This document shows positions 58,072-64,000 of a stretch of 64,000 nt of DNA, in pieces. The stretch covers positions 62,001-126,000 of the forward strand of contig JAPDIZ010000004.1 of the NCBI GenBank assembly GCA_029259355.1. The letters are read 5' to 3'. Below the pieces are notes generated by a model, which was not told where the DNA came from, searched no databases, and worked only from the letters and a program-made list of their open reading frames with translations. Positions within the stretch are counted from its first letter, which is position 1; each line of letters starts with the position of its first letter. This DNA comes from Candidatus Bathyarchaeota archaeon (GTDB lineage: Archaea; Thermoproteota; Bathyarchaeia; JAPDIZ01). The position numbers and the translations under genes are program-made.

Positions 58072-60075
58072 CTACTGGATAATCCTCGACGCACCCTCCT
58101 CAATGCTCACCTCTATAATGTTGTCAGCATCCTCTACCCCGAGACTGTGGTGAGTCACCAGTATTACTTGCCCAACCTCCTTAGAAAGCCTAGCGATGTG
58201 GGAGAGGAGCTGAGGCAGGTTTTCCTCGTCTACGCCGTAGGTGGGCTCATCCATTATCAAGAGGTGCCTGTAGTTCAAGACCTGAAGCATAGCCAGCCTA
58301 AGCGCAAGCGAGATAAGCGTTCGGTGCCCACCACCCACTCTAGTCGCTGGAATAGCTTCTCCCAAGCTGGGGGTTGAGACGTAGACTTGGTAGGTCTCTG
58401 GGTCTATGCGGAAGGCGTTGTAGATGCGCTGGTCAGTCATGCGCTCGTATATCGCGAGAGCGCGCTGCGCTATGCGCTCAAGCCTCCTTCGCCTAACCTC
58501 TTCCACCACAGCATCGAGCCTCTCCACAAGCTCCTTCGCTAAATCAGCCATAGCCTTCCTCTTCTCCAAGGCCTTGATGGCTTCGTCGATTTCTCTAAGC
58601 TGCTTCTGATGCTTCTCAACCTCAGCCTCCTTCTCCACAAGCTCCTTCCTCTTCTCCTCGAGCTCCTTCTTCTTGCGGTCGAGCTGAGCGGGGTCTAATG
58701 GAAAGTTCTGAGCTAGCTTGGCTTGGAGCTCCACGTCCCCGGGGCTGTAGTCCAAGCCAAGTTCAGCTAATCCCTCGCCGATCTTCAAGACAACGTCTCG
58801 CTTCCTGCTCTCCGCAGACTTCTTTTCCTCCAGAATCCTCTTGACCGAGGTGCACGCTCGCTTGATCGAGGAGGAGGTTTGCTCAAGGCTCACCTTCTTC
58901 CTCCTCAGATCATCGAGCTTTTTCCTAACCTCTTCACGAACTCTTCTGCAGCTCTCCTCCTTTTCTCGAAGCTTAGAGAGCTCATTTTCTTCGCTGGATA
59001 TAAGGGATAGCAGTATCAGCGGAGAGATTTTCTGACCACACGTTGGGCAGAGAGCTTCTTTCTCGCTCCTCTTCAGCAGGTCTTGGTGGGTGGTGAGCTG
59101 CTTTTGGACGCGCTGCAGCTCCCCCTTTATCCTAGTGTACTCCTCCTCTACCAAGCTCTCCTGCTTCGAAGCCTCCTCTATCTGCTTCAACACCTCAGCA
59201 AGCTCTTGCTGAGTCTTCGCCAGCAAAGCCTCAGCCTCTTCTGGAGAGGAGCAGCCCACCACTGAGAGCTCAGCCCTAACCCTCTGCTCAAGCCCCTCCA
59301 GCTCTCTGCTGAGGCGATCCCTATCCCTCACCAGCGAGAGAAGCTGCCGAAGCGCAGGAGACTTAGCCTTCTCTACGAGCTCTTGGAGCTGGCTCACCTC
59401 TTTGCGCAGCTTCTCTAAGTAGCTAGTAAAGTTTGAGATCATCTCCTCGCGTAGCTTCCTCTGTTCTTTTTTCTGCGCTAGCAGCGTAGCTACGTCCATT
59501 CCCTCGTATTTCCCAAGCTCTTGCCTCGCTCTATCCAGCTGATGCCTAATCTCTCGCAGAGTAGTTATGCCTAGAATTGAGTCCATCCGCTCTTTTTTAG
59601 GGGCCAGTATGGACTCCAGCTTCCCCTGCTCGATGTATACGAGGTCCATGAACCTCCTTTGAGAAAGCCCCAGCTCCTCGATCACCTTAGCCCTAGCCTC
59701 TTCCTTCCCAGATACTGGAGCTGACTTCCCGTTTACCCTGAGGGCGATCTTGGTGGTTCTAAAGCTGTTTCCTTCAAGCCTTCCGGAGCGAAGGATTTCG
59801 ACTACGTTGCCCGTTACAGGGCTTCTAAACCTCACGTAAACCTCCATTGACCTGCTAGCTCGAGAAGCCCTCGACACTAGCATTGAGGGAGTTACTCCAG
59901 GAACATCACCGTAGAGCCCATAGACGAGCGCTTCGAGGAGCGTGGATTTTCCCACAGAGTTTCTTCCGCGAATCAGGTTTAGCCCAGGCGAGAAGAGGGC
60001 CTTCTGGGGCTTTGGCCCCCAATACCCCATGAAGTTGGACAGCCTAATCTCCTCAATTACGCTGCTCATGCTCAA
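58072..60075 (-). CDS. rad50: Rad50 ATPase
   Basis: 667 residues. Walker A NLIRGRNSVGKSTLLEAL (G37-S44), a coiled coil with the zinc hook CPTCG at Cys343/Cys346, and C-terminal LLIMDEPTYGVDEENL (Walker B) with the signature-like RVGGGHRTLISLALRLAML. The coiled coil is shorter than in typical Rad50 (850-880 residues). It overlaps mre11 by 23 nt. Works with Mre11 on DNA ends. Confidence 0.96.
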   Translation of the reverse strand: MSMSSVIEEIRLSNFMGYWGPKPQKALFSPGLNLIRGRNSVGKSTLLEALVYGLYGDVPGVTPSMLVSRASRASRSMEVYVRFRSPVTGNVVEILRSGRLEGNSFRTTKIALRVNGKSAPVSGKEEARAKVIEELGLSQRRFMDLVYIEQGKLESILAPKKERMDSILGITTLREIRHQLDRARQELGKYEGMDVATLLAQKKEQRKLREEMISNFTSYLEKLRKEVSQLQELVEKAKSPALRQLLSLVRDRDRLSRELEGLEQRVRAELSVVGCSSPEEAEALLAKTQQELAEVLKQIEEASKQESLVEEEYTRIKGELQRVQKQLTTHQDLLKRSEKEALCPTCGQKISPLILLSLISSEENELSKLREKEESCRRVREEVRKKLDDLRRKKVSLEQTSSSIKRACTSVKRILEEKKSAESRKRDVVLKIGEGLAELGLDYSPGDVELQAKLAQNFPLDPAQLDRKKKELEEKRKELVEKEAEVEKHQKQLREIDEAIKALEKRKAMADLAKELVERLDAVVEEVRRRRLERIAQRALAIYERMTDQRIYNAFRIDPETYQVYVSTPSLGEAIPATRVGGGHRTLISLALRLAMLQVLNYRHLLIMDEPTYGVDEENLPQLLSHIARLSKEVGQVILVTHHSLGVEDADNIIEVSIEEGASRIIQ

Positions 60076-61348
60076 CAGCCTCTTCCAAAATCTTCACCCA
60101 CCTTTTGACGAAGGGGTCACGGTCTCTATCGGTTAACAAGCCTGTAGCTGTGCTAGCGCGCTCGTCTAGGACTACCTCGACATCAGAAACGAGCTTCATA
60201 GCTTCAGGCACAAGCTCACCCAGCGGGCTAAACGCTTCTTGGAGAAAGCTAGACTTTTCGGGGACGGCGGGGAGCGCTAGCTCCCTCGAAACAGGGCTTG
60301 CTCTGCAATCCACCTCTACGTAGAGCAACCCCTTCTCGCCCACATGCTTGAAGGCCTCTCTCTCAACAGCTACGCGGAGGTCTATATCGTCTCCATCTAC
60401 TCTCCCATCCAGCACCACTCTCAGAATCCCATCGGCTTCGGAGAATTTGAGCTGCTCAGCAAAGCTCCTAACTTCTGCTAACGCTTTTTCTACAAAGCGT
60501 TGAATACCCCAAACCGCTCCCTCGCTAGAGACCTTAACAGACTTGATGAGCTGCAGAGGCTTTAGCTCAACGAATCGGAGGCTTTGAAGCGCGCCCCCCT
60601 CAACCTCTGCTATGTAGACGCCGAAGGGCCCTTTGTCCCCGAGGTCTATGGCGTCCGTCCCTCCTGGGGTGAGCAGAACGCTTCCGCCTTTCTCGGCTGG
60701 GTCCAGGTGTCCATGGTAGTGCCCACACACCACGAGATCTGCTCCAACGCTTAGGGCTTGAGAAGCTGATATGGTCGAGTATTCAGGCGTTCCCGGGGGG
60801 ATAGGGTGGTGTCCCTCTACAAAGGCGTGGAGGAGTAGGACCTTGAAGCTTCCTCGGCTAAGAGCCTTTTTGATTGAATCGGCTTTTTCGCTAAACGTCT
60901 TTTTGGCGAAGGGGGTGTAGCCCAAGCCTGCTACACAGATTTGTTGGTCGAAGAAGGTGGAGATGCCTCCGTCCTCATCCTCGCCCACAACGTGGAAGTA
61001 CTCTGCAAGAGGGTGCCATACGTAGTCTAAGGCGCTATTCTCCGACGTTCCATCATGATTTCCCCTAACCACCACAATGTTAACTCGCTTGCGGTATAGC
61101 TCAGATATGGCGTCTATCAGCCGCTGAAGCTCCTTCTTAACAAAGGCGGTGTCCTCAGGCCTCATAGACCTTCGTTCAAAGAGATCTCCGCTGTGAAGCA
61201 CGTAGTCAACGCCTTCTCTTATGAACACGTCTATGGCTTGGGAAAAGGCGTGTTTAAAAGCCGCCCTCCTCTTGTCTCCAACAACTCTTGGGATGCTTCT
61301 ACCCACGTGGGTGTCGCTAAAAATCCCTATCTTGAAGGATTCCCCCAC
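60053..61348 (-). CDS. mre11: Mre11 nuclease
   Basis: 431 residues. Phosphoesterase motifs: FSDTHVG, LHSGDLFERRS, VVRGNHDGT, VLLLHAFVEGHH, VVCGHYHGHLD. Mn-dependent endo/exonuclease of the MR complex. ATG start, 4 nt after herA. Confidence 0.97.
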   Translation of the reverse strand: MGESFKIGIFSDTHVGRSIPRVVGDKRRAAFKHAFSQAIDVFIREGVDYVLHSGDLFERRSMRPEDTAFVKKELQRLIDAISELYRKRVNIVVVRGNHDGTSENSALDYVWHPLAEYFHVVGEDEDGGISTFFDQQICVAGLGYTPFAKKTFSEKADSIKKALSRGSFKVLLLHAFVEGHHPIPPGTPEYSTISASQALSVGADLVVCGHYHGHLDPAEKGGSVLLTPGGTDAIDLGDKGPFGVYIAEVEGGALQSLRFVELKPLQLIKSVKVSSEGAVWGIQRFVEKALAEVRSFAEQLKFSEADGILRVVLDGRVDGDDIDLRVAVEREAFKHVGEKGLLYVEVDCRASPVSRELALPAVPEKSSFLQEAFSPLGELVPEAMKLVSDVEVVLDERASTATGLLTDRDRDPFVKRWVKILEEAVEHEQRN

Positions 61349-61352
61349 TCAG

Positions 61353-62906
61353 CTACCACCTCTCCCTATCAAAGGATTCCACAGCCTCCATGATCACGCT
61401 GTTCGCCTCCAAAAGCCTAGGGGTGATTCCTCGGTGGACGGTGGCTCTTGGAAGCGTCTTGATCTGCGCTGGGAGGGGGACGAAGGGACCCACCAAAACC
61501 GCTTCTCCTTGGTTTAGGCTTGGGAGATCCTCTATCAGCCTATGGCTGAAGCTTTCGCTTGCGCTCTCTATCATCAGCTGGTCTTGGCGGTTCACTATCC
61601 TGAGCACAGCGTAATTGCCTATGTTGGCCATGATGTCTGGGCTTATGCTCCTTGGCCGCTGGCTTATGAGAGCAAGGTGTAGCCCAAACTTAGCTCCTTC
61701 GCGTATAGCAGTCGATATAGCTCTCGTCGCGTACTTGCTTCTCTCGGTGGATGCGACTCGATGAGCTTCTTCGATGAAGAGGAAGGTGGGCGGAGCCTTC
61801 ACCCAGTCGCCTTGGTGCTTCACCATGTGCCTAAAGACTAGGTCTACGACAAGGCCTGTGTAGACATCTTGCATCCTATCGGGCAAACCCCTTAGGCATA
61901 TCACGCTCAAGGTCTTTGGCCTAAGCAGATCAGATATCGGCGTAGACTCTGGGGGAAGGTCTATGTCCTCCCCCATGTCCTCAAGCCTCATGAGCAGAGA
62001 GCTCAGCCTCTTCTTCCTGTCAGAGGATTTCTCTCCCTCAAGCTCCTCCTCAAGCCTAGAGATGACATCGGCTAGCCCAAACGGCTTGTTCTCCTTCCTA
62101 AGCTCCTTGATCACCTTCCTAAGCTCGTATACCTGTAGAGGTCCCAAAGCCCCCAAGAGCTCTGCCATAGCCTGAGAAGAAACCTGCTCCAAGCTTATCT
62201 TAAGCTCCCGAGTCTCTGCCGTTATGCCGGGAATCTTGGGTGCCTTGGGTGGGTAGTAGACCACTACGTCGAAGTCGCTGTGCTTTTTCCCATCCCACCT
62301 CTGATCCATCATCACATAGTCTCCGTGTATGTCCACAACCACCACGGGGAAGTAGGTGTTGAGCAGTATCTCCTCCATGAACTTCCCAGCGAGGTAGCTT
62401 TTGCCCGCTCTCGTCTGAGCAAATATGCCTAGGTGGAATTGGAGGTCTTGGAGGTGTATGGGGACCCTTACGTTTGGCCTATGTATCAGGCTGCCGACAA
62501 AGACGGGTAATCTGGGCTCGTCTCCCGAGAAGAACTGGCCCAAAACTTCGTCGCTAGCTCTGTAAACAGGAGTGCCGGGGCGGGGCGCTGACTTTGGCCT
62601 CAGCATCCTTCCGTTCTCCAAGTAGCCGAGTACCTCAGCTCCAGCAACCTGGTACTCGTACTTCCTCGCGTAGTCGGGTGAGAGGGGGAGCGTTTGGGAA
62701 AGCCCCTCTCGAGCAAGAGGGCTTTTTGCGCCAAGCCTAACCACCTCAGCTAAAACATCAACCCTCTTGCTCCCCTCGGGAACGAGCTCCTCAACTGAAA
62801 CCAGCACGTACTCGTGGAGAGCCATGGCCAAGCCTCTATCAACTTGAAACTCGAAGTAGTTTGGAGTAGATTCGCCGATGACATCGCCTACTCGCTCAAG
62901 CTCCAA
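61353..62906 (-). CDS. herA: HerA bidirectional DNA helicase
   Basis: 517 residues. HAS-barrel N-terminus (ELERVGDVIGEST...), Walker A IFAQTRAGKSYLAGKF (162-176), Walker B TFLFIEEAHRVAS, then AISTAIREGAKFGLHLALISQRPRSISPDIMANIGNYAVLRI (sensor/arginine finger). FtsK/HerA hexameric translocase that resects ends with NurA. ATG start, 3 nt after nurA. Confidence 0.97.
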   Translation of the reverse strand: MELERVGDVIGESTPNYFEFQVDRGLAMALHEYVLVSVEELVPEGSKRVDVLAEVVRLGAKSPLAREGLSQTLPLSPDYARKYEYQVAGAEVLGYLENGRMLRPKSAPRPGTPVYRASDEVLGQFFSGDEPRLPVFVGSLIHRPNVRVPIHLQDLQFHLGIFAQTRAGKSYLAGKFMEEILLNTYFPVVVVDIHGDYVMMDQRWDGKKHSDFDVVVYYPPKAPKIPGITAETRELKISLEQVSSQAMAELLGALGPLQVYELRKVIKELRKENKPFGLADVISRLEEELEGEKSSDRKKRLSSLLMRLEDMGEDIDLPPESTPISDLLRPKTLSVICLRGLPDRMQDVYTGLVVDLVFRHMVKHQGDWVKAPPTFLFIEEAHRVASTERSKYATRAISTAIREGAKFGLHLALISQRPRSISPDIMANIGNYAVLRIVNRQDQLMIESASESFSHRLIEDLPSLNQGEAVLVGPFVPLPAQIKTLPRATVHRGITPRLLEANSVIMEAVESFDRERW

Positions 62907-62909
62907 GCC

Positions 62910-64000
62910 CTACACCCTCCTCAGAACCCTATCCCTAAGCTCCCTCCGCCTAACAGATACGTCGTAGCCCATGCTCCTAAGCTCGTCGAGAATAAGCCTC
63001 TCAATAATCTCCACATACTCAAACCGCTTGATACGAGCTACCTCATCGACCTCAACCAAAGGCCTTATGAAGACGGGGTCTTCCCCCAAGCCGTTTAGTA
63101 CGCTGAGCAGCTCCTCAAGCGAGGGCTTCCACCTCTCTCCTGGGAAAAACACGTTTTCCACAATATCTCCCCATGATGGGCCGTCGTATCCCAGAGCAGT
63201 GGAGGGGATGTCTACTCGAAAAGCGTTAGTAGATCCCGGAGGCTTCCAGTAAGTTATCGCGACTGGCGGCAGCGAGTAGAGCTCGTCGAGAGCACTGACT
63301 AGGCGTAGCAGCTCAGCTCCCACAAGCCTCTTCCTAAACTCTGATTCTCCCCAGCTTCTGGCGGGGTATACGTAGAGGGTTATGGGGGAAAGGATGAGGG
63401 GCGTGGTGTAGCCTGGGGTGTGCGTCATCGATGAGTAGACGTATTCGTCGCTTATGGGGTGCTCCAGCTCCTCGAGTAGGCTCTCAACACCCTCTAAGTC
63501 GCTTCCCAAGATCTCCCTAATCCTCTTCACCACTTTGTGGGGCTTGCGATACTTCCTCCTCAAATCGTAAGCATATTCTTCGCCGATGGTTGGCTTAGCC
63601 CTCAGCAGCTTATCTATCAACAGCTTGCTCCTCAAGTAGCTTACGCGGCTATCCTTAGAAACGCCTAAAGCCACCAAAGAGCCTTCACAACACATCCTCA
63701 AGAGCTTAGACAGCTCCTCCAAAGCCTTGCTCAAAACATCTTGCTCGCGCTCAAGCCACCCGATGTGATGTCGGTAGACAGGATAAAGCGATCCATCTAG
63801 GATCGCGAGGACGCGCTCTACTCCCCGCTGTTTGAGCAACTCCTCAACAACTCTTCTAAGAAGCTCAAGCTCAACTGCTTTGCAGAAGAGCCCTGGGGAA
63901 ACCGCGTCGTCTCTCGCCAAAAACCTGTACTCAGTTATGGGCTCAAAATCCTTTACGCCGTATACGTGAGCAACCGCTCTTACACAAACCACTGAAATCC
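62910..64000 (-). CDS. nurA: NurA nuclease, 5' end outside the window
   Basis: The visible 363 residues hold most of the NurA fold: VERVLAILDGSLYPVYR with a catalytic Asp, the helical LRSKLLIDKLLRAKP region, and the C-terminal VAITYWKPPGSTNAFRVDIP and VFIRPLVEVDEVARI. The open frame continues past 64000 (SVVCVRAVAH), and the first Asp-containing motif of the family, usually about 60 residues before, is missing, so the start lies beyond the window. Confidence 0.95.
   Translation of the reverse strand, partial: ISVVCVRAVAHVYGVKDFEPITEYRFLARDDAVSPGLFCKAVELELLRRVVEELLKQRGVERVLAILDGSLYPVYRHHIGWLEREQDVLSKALEELSKLLRMCCEGSLVALGVSKDSRVSYLRSKLLIDKLLRAKPTIGEEYAYDLRRKYRKPHKVVKRIREILGSDLEGVESLLEELEHPISDEYVYSSMTHTPGYTTPLILSPITLYVYPARSWGESEFRKRLVGAELLRLVSALDELYSLPPVAITYWKPPGSTNAFRVDIPSTALGYDGPSWGDIVENVFFPGERWKPSLEELLSVLNGLGEDPVFIRPLVEVDEVARIKRFEYVEIIERLILDELRSMGYDVSVRRRELRDRVLRRV

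Noticed and set aside
1-64000. tRNA, rRNA, or mobile elements
   Set aside because: I scanned gaps by eye for cloverleaf and transposase patterns and saw none; a tRNAscan or ISfinder run would be decisive.

Overview
The window is archaeal, and codon and amino-acid use suggest a thermophile. Supporting genes are the nurA-herA-mre11-rad50 recombination operon, a type III-signal pilin-like protein, a tungsten-type aldehyde:ferredoxin oxidoreductase with its ferredoxin, a GHMP-family enzyme of tetrahydromethanopterin synthesis, AN1 zinc-finger, roadblock/LC7 and V4R proteins, DUF134 and MinD/NifX-type iron-sulfur proteins, many VapBC and HEPN/MNT modules, TATA-like boxes about 26 nt before starts, and heavy AGG/AGA arginine and GTG/TTG start use. 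I cannot name a genus; a deep thermophilic TACK-like lineage is a guess. No rRNA, tRNA, CRISPR array or insertion sequence was recognised.

Layout. 0-5.9 kb: a decayed radical SAM gene, a PAP2 phosphatase, a retropepsin-like protein with a ribbon-helix-helix partner, a frameshifted amidohydrolase, a riboflavin-type ECF substrate-binding subunit, and a membrane protein with a winged-helix regulator. 5.9-9.1 kb: a DUF134 regulator divergent from a V4R-roadblock-AN1/transglutaminase operon. 9.2-16.9 kb: MFS transporter, methanopterin synthesis enzyme, HdrD-like iron-sulfur protein, cupin, type IA topoisomerase, pilin-like surface protein, DUF4013 protein. 17-31 kb: mixed accessory DNA with two VapBC pairs, HEPN/MNT, a GH38 mannosidase, a second glycosidase, a two-gene nuclease module, a broken ATPase, and a bacterial-type RNase III lacking two of the four catalytic acids. 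31-41 kb: AOR plus ferredoxin, a second HEPN/MNT pair, a two-gene module of a short BrxL-like AAA+ protein and a CFI-box protein, VapBC, a glycosyltransferase. 42-49 kb: an ACT-V4R protein, then a dense cluster of two ferredoxin-containing MinD-like ATPases, two NifX/NafY-like proteins, an Mrp/NBP35 scaffold ATPase and three small Trp/Pro/Gly-rich proteins. 49-56 kb: a wrecked Ser/Thr kinase, a TrkA-type potassium channel, a second small-ORF/retropepsin-like cassette, a six-hairpin-like protein, an MNT nucleotidyltransferase with a broken HEPN partner, and a GalT-like enzyme. 56-64 kb: nurA-herA-mre11-rad50 followed by a LamG-domain membrane protein, 3-methyladenine glycosylase and a small helical protein, apparently one transcription unit. 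nurA runs off the window end.

The most interesting signals are: (1) the BrxL/CFI-box pair with its own promoter and no BREX genes around it; (2) a 14-bp palindrome, TGYGCATAWGCRCA, placed directly after the TATA-like box of four transcription units, three in the NifX/MinD cluster and one in front of DUF134, suggesting one regulon; (3) two copies of a cassette in which a tiny basic ORF overlaps a retropepsin-like gene that has lost its catalytic Asp; (4) the catalytically altered RNase III. At least seven genes are interrupted by frameshifts or stops, so either gene decay is high here or the assembly carries indel errors; reads should be checked before any of these is called a true pseudogene.
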